DNA from: Cellulomonas sp. APG4
Lineage (GTDB): Bacteria > Actinomycetota > Actinomycetes > Actinomycetales > Cellulomonadaceae
DNA length: 59,188 nt
NCBI RefSeq assembly: GCF_009996735.1
Contig: NZ_JAACYI010000022.1
Coordinates: 1-59,188 of the forward strand
Direction of reading: 5' to 3'
Under the pieces are notes generated by a model. That model was given only the letters and a program-made list of their open reading frames with translations, did no database searches and was not told the DNA's origin. Positions 42,405-50,388 of this stretch are shown here, one piece after another. Both the position numbers and the translations under genes were made by a program. The stretch's first letter is position 1, and each line of letters begins with the position of its first letter.

Positions 42405-43790
42405 TCACGCGCGCACGGTGACGCGCCCCGCGACCACGGCCGCGACCAGGGCGGACGCGGTCGCGACGCCGAGGGTCGCGAGGTAGGCGAGCGGCACCGC
42501 GACCGTGAGCAGCGCCGCGAACAGCGGCCCGCTCACGGCGAGGACGAGCGCGATCGAGAGCGCCTCGTTGACCTGGAGCGCCGACGACGCCGTGCCGTGC
42601 TCGGCCGGTGGGGCGAGCGAGAGCGTGAGCAGCGACAGCGTCGGGTAGGCCAGGCCCATGCCGAGCCCCGCGGCACCCCAGCCCACGAGGCTCACGGCCA
42701 CCGGGATCGCCGGCACCAGGGCGACGGCGATCGCTGCGATGCCCACCGTCACGGCGAGCGCACCGAGGCGTAGCACCGTCGCGTCGTCCCAGCGGTCGTC
42801 GCTGCGGCCGCGCAGCCACGAGCCCGTGGACCAGAGCACGGCCGCGCCCGTGAGCGCGAGGCCGGCCTGGGCGGGGCTCAGCCCGCGCTCGGTGGTGAGC
42901 AGCAGCGGCAGGTAGACCTCGGCTCCGAAGAAGGCCGCGCCGATCAGGCCGCGCACCACGATCACGGCGGGGAGCCCGCGCGCGGCGCGGAAGGTCCCGC
43001 GGGGGAGCAGCCCGGGCACGCTCACGGCGAGCAGCCCGAGGCCTACGACGACGGCGCCCGCCGCGGTCACCCCGGTCTCCTGCCCGGCCCAGTGCAGCAG
43101 CAGCGCACCGGTGCCCGCGCCGACGGCGCGTACCAGGCGGGGGCGGTCCGGGACGCGCAGCACGCCGTCGTCGGCCGGGCCGGTCGCGCCGCGCAGCGCG
43201 TGCCGCACCGCGAGCAGCGCGGGGAGCGTGAGCACGGGGACGGACAGGAACACCCAGCGCCAGCCGAGGTGCTGCGCGACGAGGCCTGCGATCGCGGGGC
43301 CCACGACGGCCGGCAGCACCCACGCGGCGGCGAACGCGGCGAACACGCGCGGCCGCACCCGCACCGGGTACACGCGGGCGACCACCACGTAGAGGGCGAC
43401 GATGAGCATGCCGCTGCCGAGGCCCTGCACCACGCGGCCCGCGACGAGCACGCCCATCTGCGGCGCGGCCCCCGCGACCAGCAGGCCCAGCACGAACAGG
43501 CCGACGCCCGTGAGCAGGGGTCTCGCGGGGCCGCGGCGGTCCGCCCACGAGCCCGCGCCCACCATGCCGACGATGCTCGAGGCCATGGGGCCGGCGAAGG
43601 CCATCGCGTAGAGCGAGATGCCGCCGAGCGCGTTGACCACGGTGGGCATGGTGGTGGTCACGGCGAGCGACTCGAACGCGCTGAGCGCGATGAGGGCGAC
43701 CATGCCGAGGGTCGTGGCGCGGTAGCGCGCGACGAAGGGCGACGTGCTCGCCCCGCCGGCGGGTGGGGCGAGGTCGGGTGCGGTGGTCAT
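42405..43790 (-). CDS. MFS transporter (drug/proton antiporter type)
   Basis: 461 residues with about 12-14 membrane helices. The loop 2-3 motif is GSWADRRGPARPLL (motif A form GxxxDRxGxR), and the LAGRVVQGLGSGM stretch matches motif B/C of multidrug exporters. Substrate unknown. The ATG at 43790 has AGGAGCACG directly before it; the longer frame to 43904 would run through the divergent promoter. Divergent from the membrane protein plus GntR operon, so it may share regulation with it. Confidence 0.9.
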   Translation of the reverse strand: MTTAPDLAPPAGGASTSPFVARYRATTLGMVALIALSAFESLAVTTTMPTVVNALGGISLYAMAFAGPMASSIVGMVGAGSWADRRGPARPLLTGVGLFVLGLLVAGAAPQMGVLVAGRVVQGLGSGMLIVALYVVVARVYPVRVRPRVFAAFAAAWVLPAVVGPAIAGLVAQHLGWRWVFLSVPVLTLPALLAVRHALRGATGPADDGVLRVPDRPRLVRAVGAGTGALLLHWAGQETGVTAAGAVVVGLGLLAVSVPGLLPRGTFRAARGLPAVIVVRGLIGAAFFGAEVYLPLLLTTERGLSPAQAGLALTGAAVLWSTGSWLRGRSDDRWDDATVLRLGALAVTVGIAAIAVALVPAIPVAVSLVGWGAAGLGMGLAYPTLSLLTLSLAPPAEHGTASSALQVNEALSIALVLAVSGPLFAALLTVAVPLAYLATLGVATASALVAAVVAGRVTVRA

Positions 43791-43858
43791 CGTGCTCCTG
43801 GGGTCGTGCGCAGACTCCCAGACCAACCCCGACGTCGTCGCCCGGATTCCGCCTCCGA

Positions 43859-43908
43859 TTGTTTGTCGCAAGACTGTGCTGCTACGTTGAGACAAGCAAG
43901 GCACAAAC
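43859..43908 (+). promoter_or_regulatory. Promoter with inverted-repeat operator of the membrane protein/GntR operon
   Basis: TTGTTT (43859-43864) and TACGTT (43883-43888) with 18 bases between are plausible -35 and -10 boxes. Around them lie two pairs of inverted arms: TTGTC (43863) with GACAA (43891) and GTTTGT (43861) with ACAAAC (43903). GntR-type autoregulation would fit. Confidence 0.5.
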
Positions 43909-43927
43909 TTCGAGTCGGGAGCTTCTC

Positions 43928-44827
43928 GTGACGTTCGTCCTCATCGCCTCGGCGGCGATCAGCCTCCTCGCCGTCGGCGTGATCGGCTGGTACAGCCGTC
44001 CCGCCGGGCGCACCCGGGCCGCGCACCATGTCGCGCGTACGGTCGACCTGGGCCTCGACCCGGATGTCGAGCGGTCCGTCGCCGCCCGGCTCTCGCGGCG
44101 CGAGGTGATGGGCGGCGTCGGTGGCCTCGTGACCATGTGGGGGACCGTGGGCCTGCTCGCCGCGACCACGGACGTGCTGGAGGCCGCGTTCGCGCCGCTG
44201 CTCGTCGCGGTCGGCTACCTGCTGGGTCACGCCGTCGGGTACGGGGTGGTCGCGTGGGACGAGAGCCGCCGTCCCGCGGCCGCGGGCCCGCGCATCGCTC
44301 GGGCGTCGAGCCCGGGGCACGGTGACTACGTCGCGCGCCACGAGCGTTGGGGCGCCTGGGCCGCGGCCGGCGTCGCGACCCTCGTGGCGGCCGGCTTCGT
44401 GGTGCTGGACCTGGTGCTCGGGGTTCCCGAGATGCCCTGGCCCCTCGTCGTCGCGACCGCCGTGCTGCCGTGGCTCGCGATCGGGCTCGACGAGGCGCTG
44501 GCCCGCCGCCTGCTCGACCGTCGTCAGGTGGCCTCGACCACGCTCGAGCTCGCCTGGGACGACGCGATGCGTGCGCGCACGCTGCGCGACATGGTGACGG
44601 TGCCCCTCGTGCTCGGCCTCTACCTGCCCCTCGTGCTGACCGGCGTGATCGCCGACGCGAGCGAGGGTGGTTGGCCCGCGAACCCGATGGTCGGCATCAC
44701 GTCCGGGGTGTTCCTCGGCGTCCTCGGCGGCGCGTGCCTGATGGGGGCGATCAGCATGGCCCTGACGCCGCAGCGGCACTTCCGCACGCGCCTGTGGCCG
44801 CGGCCGGTCGAGCAGGTGGCCCGATGA
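43928..44827 (+). CDS. Membrane protein of unknown function, DUF1648-like
   Basis: 299 residues with seven or so membrane helices, starting at LIASAAISLLAVGVIGWY. A conserved-looking loop has LDPDVERSVAARLSRREV. The neighbour is a YtrA-type GntR gene overlapping it by ATGA, and this pairing is typical of DUF1648-type membrane proteins. The GTG at 43928 has GGAG seven bases upstream. Function unknown; perhaps a membrane sensor or efflux-associated protein. Confidence 0.7.
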   Translation: MTFVLIASAAISLLAVGVIGWYSRPAGRTRAAHHVARTVDLGLDPDVERSVAARLSRREVMGGVGGLVTMWGTVGLLAATTDVLEAAFAPLLVAVGYLLGHAVGYGVVAWDESRRPAAAGPRIARASSPGHGDYVARHERWGAWAAAGVATLVAAGFVVLDLVLGVPEMPWPLVVATAVLPWLAIGLDEALARRLLDRRQVASTTLELAWDDAMRARTLRDMVTVPLVLGLYLPLVLTGVIADASEGGWPANPMVGITSGVFLGVLGGACLMGAISMALTPQRHFRTRLWPRPVEQVAR

Positions 44828-45183
44828 TGCTGCTCCAGGTGGACCCGGCGTCGCACGTGCCTCCGTTCGAGCAGGTGCGCGCCCAGATCGAGGCTCTGTG
44901 CGAGCGCGGCGAGCTCGAGCCCGGCCACCGGCTGCCCACGGTGCGCCGCCTCGCGGACGACCTGGGGCTCGCGGTCAACACCGTCGCGCGCGCCTACCGC
45001 GAGCTCGAGCAGGCCGGCGTGGTCGAGACCCGCGGCCGGCACGGCACGTTCGTCGCGATGCGCGGCGCCGACGTCGAGCGTGAGGGCCGGGTCGCGGCGG
45101 TGGCCTTCGCGCGACGCGCGCGTGAGCTGGGGCTCGGCGCCGAGCAGGCCCTCGTGCTGGTGCGCGAGGCCCTGCTGGGCTGA
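44824..45183 (+). CDS. GntR-family regulator, YtrA type
   Basis: 119 residues: a GntR winged helix (FEQVRAQIEALCERGELEPG, LPTVRRLADDLGLAVNTVAR, LEQAGVVETRGRHGTFV) and a short helical tail without a large effector domain, the YtrA class that usually governs a neighbouring membrane-protein gene. The ATG at 44824 overlaps the upstream stop (ATGA). Candidate operator at 43861-43908. Confidence 0.88.
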   Translation: MMLLQVDPASHVPPFEQVRAQIEALCERGELEPGHRLPTVRRLADDLGLAVNTVARAYRELEQAGVVETRGRHGTFVAMRGADVEREGRVAAVAFARRARELGLGAEQALVLVREALLG

Positions 45184-45353
45184 GGTCGTGCCCGGCGCCC
45201 CGGGTTCCGTGACACGGGTCGTTGCGGATGCAGGCAGCCAGGGAGCCGAGCTCGGAGTGGGCGCCTCATATGATCAACGGCGCGACGACCGCCGCGCGGC
45301 TGGCGAGAAGCTGGACCGAGAAGGCTGAGAGCGAGAAGCTGAGAAGGAGAAGC

Positions 45354-45917
45354 GTGCGCTACTCCAGGCTCGTGAGCGCCCGGTCGGGGGCTGCTGTGAC
45401 GCTCCTCTTCCCTGCCTTCGTCGGCGTCATCCTTGTCACGTTCCTCGGCGCAGTGCCGTGGGTTCTCCAGAATCCTGATCAGGCGCGCGCGTATGCCGAC
45501 CCAAGTGCCAAGGCGGTCTTCGTGGTCGTGGGAGCGCTGTGCGCTCTTGCGTTCCTGACCTTCGCCGGGGTCCAGATTGCAGTCGGTCTCGGCCTGCTCG
45601 CGAGCCTCTACGGACGGCGAGACCCGGGCGGGCAGGTCGTGCTGGCCAGTCCCTGGGGTCTCCTGGGCCACCCGCGGCAATGCGTCACGCTTGAGCCTGG
45701 GGACCTCGCCGTTCGACTGGTCGCCGACCCGCCCGCACTACCGGTCTACAGCTACGGCGTCCAGCGCTTGTACCTCGCCCAAGGCTCGACGACCCTTCAC
45801 ATCGTGAGCTTCGTCAAGTACAGCGCCGCAAGCCGCGCCCGTCTCGTCGACTGGCTCACCGCCCAAGGGATCACCCCGCACTTCGAGGGCGACCAAGACG
45901 TCCTGCCTGCTCGATAG
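45354..45917 (+). CDS. Membrane protein of unknown function
   Basis: 187 residues. Two membrane helices (ARSGAAVTLLFPAFVGVILV and AVFVVVGALCALAFLTFAGV) and a soluble C-terminal half (LASPWGLLGHPRQCVTLEPG, LDWLTAQGITPHFE). No family recognised. The GTG at 45354 is chosen for AAGGAG four bases upstream; the frame is open to 45222. Base and codon use are less GC-biased than in the neighbours, suggesting transfer or relaxed selection. Confidence 0.6.
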   Translation: MRYSRLVSARSGAAVTLLFPAFVGVILVTFLGAVPWVLQNPDQARAYADPSAKAVFVVVGALCALAFLTFAGVQIAVGLGLLASLYGRRDPGGQVVLASPWGLLGHPRQCVTLEPGDLAVRLVADPPALPVYSYGVQRLYLAQGSTTLHIVSFVKYSAASRARLVDWLTAQGITPHFEGDQDVLPAR

Positions 45918-45972
45918 GCGTGCGCTTCGGTCATCCTGGCGGGGAGAGGCGATTCAGTCTGGAGTTGATCCC

Positions 45973-46575
45973 ATGGGCAGAGTCAGAAAGCGTTCGGGGC
46001 CGATCAGTGCCACCGAGCTTATGGACGAACTAGGCAAGGACGAGGGGTACCAGGAGAAGAGGGCTGTCTTCGAAGCGGAGCTCCGAGAGCGAACCGAGGT
46101 GCTTCGGGTGGCGGAACAGCCGATCGTCGCTGACCTACGGGCTGCCGGAATCGACGTCGAATCCGTGTGGGATCTGGTGAACACCTCGGAGCCTTACCCG
46201 GCCGCCCTCCCAGTGCTGTTGCGGCATCTTGAGCGAGGTGGCTATCCGGACCGCGTCATGGAGAGCATGGGGCGGGCGCTGGCCGTGAAGCCGACGGTCA
46301 CACTTTGGGACCGGCTGAAGGCGCTCTACCTGGCGCCGAGGAGCGCGGGTGAGCAGGAAGGCGCCGCCGTAGCGCTGGCCGCGAGCGCCACCGATGCTCA
46401 GATCGGCGACTTGATCGCGTTCTTGTCGATGGAGGAACGCGGAGCGTCGCGCGTCTACTTCGTTCGTCCGATCCTCGCTCTAGGGGGCGATCGAGGGCGG
46501 CAGGTACTGGAGGGGCTGCGGGGCGACCCGGCATTGGGGAAGGAGGCTTCCGCGCTCCTCTCGGGTCGGAAGTAG
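45973..46575 (+). CDS. Unknown soluble protein, possibly HEAT-like
   Basis: 200 residues, all-helical in appearance, with an N-terminal charged stretch (ATELMDELGKDEGYQEKRA) and a second half resembling helical repeats (YPAALPVLLRHLERGGYPDR, AVALAASATDAQIGDLIAFL). Such HEAT-type helical repeats usually bind proteins. No function assigned. ATG 45973 with GGAG eight bases before. Same lower-GC region and same strand as the preceding gene. Confidence 0.65.
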   Translation: MGRVRKRSGPISATELMDELGKDEGYQEKRAVFEAELRERTEVLRVAEQPIVADLRAAGIDVESVWDLVNTSEPYPAALPVLLRHLERGGYPDRVMESMGRALAVKPTVTLWDRLKALYLAPRSAGEQEGAAVALAASATDAQIGDLIAFLSMEERGASRVYFVRPILALGGDRGRQVLEGLRGDPALGKEASALLSGRK

Positions 46576-46728
46576 TCGCGATCGCTCGCTCGAGAGCCGG
46601 CGGGTCGAGACGGTCAGCCTCGCAGTCTTGCAGGCATCGGTCGCTTGGGACTTGCTGCGGGCGGCATCCGTGAGCACCGATGGTGGTTGGCGCCGGCCGT
46701 ATGGGCTGGGCAGGGTCGCGGAGGGTGC

Positions 46729-47115
46729 TCACGCCCCGAGCAATGTCCAGCCGAACGGCCTGACGTCGAGTCCGACGAAGCGCGTCGCCGACGGCTCAGA
46801 CGCGGTCCAGTCCACCCCGTGACGCGCGGCCAGGTAGGCCGGCAGCGTGGAGGGCAGGGCGGCGAGTGGTGGCATGCCGGCGGCGATGGCGGGAGCGAGC
46901 TCGGGCCAGTCCTCGGGAAACCGGCGCGCGTCGTCGAGGGCTTCACGCGCGAACTGCTCGTAGGTCGGCTCGAAGGCCGCGACCAGGTGGTCGACGGGTA
47001 TGTGCAGGCGGTACGGCAGCACCGCCCAGCCGGGCACGTCGTCGCCGAAGTTCATCGGGCCGCGCCGTACCAGCGCGCCCAGGCCCACGGGCTCACCGCC
47101 GACGGTCACGATCAC
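46729..47115 (-). CDS. Unknown protein downstream of the ArsR regulator
   Basis: 128 residues, soluble, beginning MIVTVGGEPVGLGALVRRGP and with a Trp/Tyr-rich centre (PGWAVLPYRLHIPVDHLV). Not recognised. The GTG at 47115 lies 53 bases after the ArsR stop on the same strand, so it may be in that operon. A longer frame to 47376 overlaps the ArsR gene and is not used. Confidence 0.55.
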   Translation of the reverse strand: MIVTVGGEPVGLGALVRRGPMNFGDDVPGWAVLPYRLHIPVDHLVAAFEPTYEQFAREALDDARRFPEDWPELAPAIAAGMPPLAALPSTLPAYLAARHGVDWTASEPSATRFVGLDVRPFGWTLLGA

Positions 47116-47168
47116 GGGGGAAGTCTGGCGCAGGGCGCGTTGCCCCGGGTGGGGCGTCTCGGGGGTGA

Positions 47169-47498
47169 TCAGGTGGCGTCGAGGCGACCGAGCAGGTCGA
47201 CCGCGGCGCGCATGTAGTCGCTGATCCAGCGCTCGTAGATGCGCTGGATCGGCATGGGCGCGAGGGAGAGGTGGCGCTCGCGGCCCACCTTGCGGCCGGT
47301 GACCAGGCCCGCACGCTCGAGCACGCGCAGGTGCTGGAGCACGGTGGTGCGGTCGAGGTCCGGCAGGGCAGCGCACAACGAGCCCGTGGTCTGCGTCGAC
47401 TCCTTGAGCTGGTCCAGCATGCGCCGCCGCACGGGGGAGGCGAGAGCCTTGAAGACGAGGTCGTCGTCCTCTGTGCTCTTGTCGCCTGCCTCTGACAT
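47169..47498 (-). CDS. ArsR-family transcriptional regulator
   Basis: 109 residues. Winged helix: DLVFKALASPVRRRMLDQLK, then TTVLQHLRVLERAGLVTGRK and the wing (VGRERHLSLAPMPIQRIYE). No metal-site cysteines of the ELCVCDL kind, so it belongs to the non-metal group that pairs with SRPBCC genes. The ATG at 47498 lies inside a 28-bp palindrome shared with the divergent gene, and TATTCT (47510-47505) is six bases before it, so it is probably leaderless and self-regulated. Confidence 0.9.
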   Translation of the reverse strand: MSEAGDKSTEDDDLVFKALASPVRRRMLDQLKESTQTTGSLCAALPDLDRTTVLQHLRVLERAGLVTGRKVGRERHLSLAPMPIQRIYERWISDYMRAAVDLLGRLDAT

Positions 47499-47520
47499 GT
47501 TGTAAGAATACAACATGTCA
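47493..47520. promoter_or_regulatory. 28-bp perfect palindrome containing both divergent start codons
   Basis: TGACATGTTGTA (47493-47504) and TACAACATGTCA (47509-47520) are exact 12-base inverted arms around AGAA. The CAT of the minus-strand start (47496-47498) and the ATG of the plus-strand start (47515-47517) occupy the same position in each arm. It is probably the ArsR operator and covers the -10 region of both leaderless genes. Confidence 0.85.
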
Positions 47521-47991
47521 ACCAGCGAAGCACTCACCGAGCTGTCCTTCACCGTCTCCGGGCGCGTCGCGCGCCCCTGCGCCCAGGTCTACGAGGCCAT
47601 CGCCGATCCCGAGCAGCTCTCCCGCTACTTCACGACCGGCGGGGCCCGGGGTCGCCTCGAGGGCGGCACCGAGGTCACCTGGGAGTTCGCCGACTTCCCA
47701 GGTCCGTTCCCAGTCGCCGTGCTCGAGGCTGAGCCGCCCCGCCGCATCGTCATCGAGTGGGACAGCGAGCACACCGCCACGGGGAGCGGGTACACGCGCG
47801 TCGTCTTCGAGCTCGAGCCGATCGACGACGACACTCGCACCCTCGTGACCATCACCGAGACCGCGTGGCAGCCCACCATCGAAGGCGCCCGCGCCGCATT
47901 CGGCAACTGCGAGGGCTGGACGAGCATGCTCAGCGCCCTCAAGGCATGGGTCGAGCACGGCATCAACCTCCGCGAGGGCTTCTACCGCTGA
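47515..47991 (+). CDS. SRPBCC/AHSA1-domain protein
   Basis: 158 residues, one START/Bet v1-like domain of the AHSA1 type: SGRVARPCAQVYEAIADPEQ, the WEFADFPGPFPVAVLEAEPP strand region, IVIEWDSE and the C-terminal helix GWTSMLSALKAWVEHG. It may bind a hydrophobic ligand. It starts with ATG in the ArsR palindrome, with TAAGAA six bases before. ArsR-SRPBCC pairs are very common in actinobacteria and probably form a small ligand-sensing module. Confidence 0.88.
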   Translation: MSTSEALTELSFTVSGRVARPCAQVYEAIADPEQLSRYFTTGGARGRLEGGTEVTWEFADFPGPFPVAVLEAEPPRRIVIEWDSEHTATGSGYTRVVFELEPIDDDTRTLVTITETAWQPTIEGARAAFGNCEGWTSMLSALKAWVEHGINLREGFYR

Positions 47992-48136
47992 GCTGGCGCC
48001 GAGCCCGGGCGTGGCACGTGTCTGCGCTGCGGAACGGGGGCGATTCGTCCCACATGGCGACGCGGGGCGTCCCCGATCTCGCGTCCAGGAAGGTCGCGTC
48101 GTCAAGGTGGGGCGCGAAGGTGTCGATGGGCCCGCC

Positions 48137-48697
48137 ATGGGCCTTCGCTCTTCTCTCGGTCAGCGACTCGAGAACCGGTGGTACCTCCGAAGCGCCGTCG
48201 CGCGCGGCCTGCCGGCCCTCGGATCGGAGCTCGACCACACGGTCGTCGTGCCGACCGGGAGGGACGGGCGCCCGGGGTACCGAATCCGTGCGACCGCGCC
48301 ATCGAGCGGCCTTCGTGAGCCCTCCACCGGGCAGTCGACGAGCGACTTCCTGCTGAAGTACTCCGCTCGCGGTCATCTGGTCGGGACCTGCTGGGGGAGA
48401 TCCGACGCCCTCGGCCTGCAGGCGCGTGCCGCCCGAGCTGTCCAGCACGTCACCGGGCAGCACCACGGGGCGACCTGCATCCAGATCCCCGAGGACACGC
48501 GGATCGCAGGTGAGTCCGCCGTCGCGTACACCGTGGTCGTGGGTGTCGTCCGGGTGACCGACTGGCTCTTCGACCACGGAGGCTGGGCCTTCACGATCGG
48601 CAGGTTCCACGACCCGGACGACGGCGACGCGGTCCTAGCGACAGCCGACCGCATGCTCGCGAGTTGGGAGTGGCTCGACGGGAGTGCATCGCGCTAG
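48137..48697 (+). CDS. Unknown protein
   Basis: 186 residues from ATG 48137. It has a beta-rich middle (LGSELDHTVVVPTGRDGRPG) and a C-terminal part (YTVVVGVVRVTDWLFDHGGW, DAVLATADRMLASWEWL) that reads like a real domain. I recognise no family. The start is uncertain: the frame is open to 48011 (GTG) and ribosome sites are weak. GC content is lower than the window average. Confidence 0.5.
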   Translation: MGLRSSLGQRLENRWYLRSAVARGLPALGSELDHTVVVPTGRDGRPGYRIRATAPSSGLREPSTGQSTSDFLLKYSARGHLVGTCWGRSDALGLQARAARAVQHVTGQHHGATCIQIPEDTRIAGESAVAYTVVVGVVRVTDWLFDHGGWAFTIGRFHDPDDGDAVLATADRMLASWEWLDGSASR

Positions 48698-48747
48698 ACG
48701 AGGGCTCGAGTAGGGCGGTCCTGGGGCATCGCACACCATTGCCGTAC

Positions 48748-49187
48748 TCAGCCTTTGAGCGGCTTCTTCAGGTAGTTGGCCCTCGGCCGGTAGCCGAGGG
48801 TCTCGTAGAAGGGTTGCGCGCGGCTCGTGGCGAGGGTGACCTGCCGGGCGCCTCGGCGCGCGGCCCACACTCCTCGGCAGCGTGCATCAGTGCCGTTCCG
48901 ATGCCGCGCCCGCGCGCCGACTCGTCGACGACCAGCTCACCGACCCACACCTCGGGACCGTTGGCGATGAGGGTCGGGCGGAGCGACGCGATGAGGTAGC
49001 CCGCCGGTGTACCACCGTCGTCCGCGATCAGTACGAATGACGAGCCGTCCGCGAGCAGGGCGTGGAAGGACGGGTCGAACGCCGCACGTTCAGGGACGTG
49101 GGAGATCGCGAGCTGCCCGAGCAGGTGCCACACGTCCTCGCGGTCGCCCGGCTCGGCCGGTCGCAGCCGCACGCGATCCGCGTCCAC
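48748..49187 (-). pseudogene. GNAT-family acetyltransferase, frameshifted by a 2-base duplication
   Basis: From the GTG at 49187 the frame gives a normal GNAT N-terminus ([17 protein letters not shown]), WVGELVVDESARGRGIGTAL (acetyl-CoA site) and HAAEE. It then goes out of frame. Removing one TG from TGTG (at 48866-48870) restores WAARRGARQVTLATSRAQPF, YETLGYRPRANYLKKPLKG and a TGA at 48750-48748, the usual GNAT C-terminus. So a dinucleotide duplication breaks the gene; as read, 139 residues end with a foreign tail at 48768. It starts two bases after the stop of the gene upstream. Either a real mutation or a sequence error. Confidence 0.82.
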
Positions 49188-49189
49188 CG

Positions 49190-49921
49190 TCAGCGCGCGT
49201 AGATGCGGACGAAGTTGGCGAGGATGCGGGGCGGCTGGTCCACCACCGCGCCGCTGACCTCGTCGATCACGCGGCCCAGCTCGTGCGGCGGGAAGTAGCC
49301 CGCGTGCCGGTAGATCTCGACGCGCGCGACGATGCCGGGCACGTCGAGCTCGGGGTGGAACTGGGTCGCGTAGAGGTTGCGGCCCACCCGGAACGCCTGG
49401 ACCGGGCACGCGGGGGAGGAGGCGAGCACGACGGCGCCGTCGGGCGGGGTGCGGATCGCCTCCTTGTGGCCCACGAACGCGTCGAAGGTCGACGGCAGGC
49501 CGTCGAACAGCGGGTCGGCGCGGCCCTCGTCGCTCAGCGTGATCGGGACGGCGCCCACGGGTTCGCCGTAGGTGCGGTCCACGACGCCACCGGTGCGCAC
49601 GCCCAGCGTGCCGACGCCGTAGCACGCGCCGAGGAAGGGGAAGTCCCGCGCGACGACGTCGTCGAGCAGGCTCGCGAGCTCACGTTCCACGCGGTGCTGC
49701 ACCGCGCTCTTCTCGTGGTCCGGATCGCTCGTGTTGAACGGGCTGCCGCCGACGATGATCCCGGAGTAGTCGTCGAGGTCCACGGCCGGCATGGGGCCGG
49801 CCTCGAGGCGGATGCGGTGGAGCTCGTGCTCCTCGAGCCCGGCGAAGCGGCGGATCGCGTCGAACTCGCCCTGCGCCGCGGCGTCGTCGGACCGCGTCGC
49901 CAGCAGCAGGAACGGCTTCAC
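49190..49921 (-). CDS. Class I glutamine amidotransferase (GMP synthase-like)
   Basis: 243 residues. The nucleophile is in [11 protein letters not shown] and the His/Glu of the triad are in ATQFHPELD, so the glutaminase centre is complete. [12 protein letters not shown] forms the oxyanion side. The stand-alone size fits GuaA-like domain enzymes; the acceptor is unknown. The GTG at 49921 has TAAGGT six bases before it (49933-49928), a leaderless arrangement. The GNAT gene follows two bases after the stop. Confidence 0.88.
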   Translation of the reverse strand: MKPFLLLATRSDDAAAQGEFDAIRRFAGLEEHELHRIRLEAGPMPAVDLDDYSGIIVGGSPFNTSDPDHEKSAVQHRVERELASLLDDVVARDFPFLGACYGVGTLGVRTGGVVDRTYGEPVGAVPITLSDEGRADPLFDGLPSTFDAFVGHKEAIRTPPDGAVVLASSPACPVQAFRVGRNLYATQFHPELDVPGIVARVEIYRHAGYFPPHELGRVIDEVSGAVVDQPPRILANFVRIYAR

Positions 49922-49927
49922 GGCGTG

Positions 49928-49933
49928 ACCTTA
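49928..49933 (-). promoter_or_regulatory. Leaderless -10 box (TAAGGT) of the amidotransferase gene
   Basis: TAAGGT on the minus strand with six bases to the GTG at 49921. Confidence 0.5.
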
Positions 49934-49965
49934 GCCCGCCGTCGAGCCTCGTTCGCACCGAGGGC

Positions 49966-49995
49966 TAGCGTGCGGACGCGCGTGTGCCGTAGTGT
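49966..49995 (+). promoter_or_regulatory. Two candidate -10 boxes for cspA
   Basis: TAGCGT at 49966-49971 and TAGTGT at 49990-49995. From the second, the leader to the ATG would be about 145 bases, long as in other cold-shock genes. Confidence 0.4.
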
Positions 49996-50027
49996 GACGA
50001 ACGAAGTTGCTGTGCTTGCACGTCTCG

Positions 50028-50062
50028 AGTGCGCCCCGGCCGCTGGCCAGGCGCACTTTTCC
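50028..50062 (+). promoter_or_regulatory. Terminator-like hairpin in the cspA leader
   Basis: AGTGCGCC (50028-50035) pairs with GGCGCACT (50050-50057), GGCC/GGCC can pair within the loop, and TTTTCC follows at once. This looks like an intrinsic terminator placed 85 bases before the start codon. A second small stem, ACCGC/GCGGT, lies at about 50086-50103. Confidence 0.6.
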
Positions 50063-50143
50063 TTATCAGGAAGCGGACGACGAACACCGCGATTGACTGC
50101 GGTCCCGACAAGCGGGGCCGTCCGACTCCTGAAGGAGACCGCC

Positions 50144-50347
50144 ATGGCTACTGGCACCGTGAAGTGGTTCAACGCCGAGAAGGGCTTCGGCTTCATCGCC
50201 CCCGACGACGGCGGCGCCGACGTCTTCGCCCACTACTCGGCGATCAACTCGAGCGGCTACCGCTCGCTCGAGGAGAACCAGAAGGTCGAGTTCGAGGTCA
50301 ACCAGGGCCCCAAGGGCCCGCAGGCCGCGAACATCACGCCTCTCTGA
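50144..50347 (+). CDS. Cold-shock protein (CspA family)
   Basis: 67 residues, one cold-shock domain: [15 protein letters not shown] with RNP1 (KGFGFI) and DVFAHYSAI with RNP2. It binds single-stranded RNA/DNA as an RNA chaperone. Ends with ANITPL, the full family length. ATG at 50144 with AAGGAG six bases upstream. The long leader with a terminator-like hairpin suggests post-initiation control. A strong terminator follows. Confidence 0.97.
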   Translation: MATGTVKWFNAEKGFGFIAPDDGGADVFAHYSAINSSGYRSLEENQKVEFEVNQGPKGPQAANITPL

Positions 50348-50388
50348 TCCTCGGTCGCCCGCGAGCACCGCTCGCCGACTGACTCACC

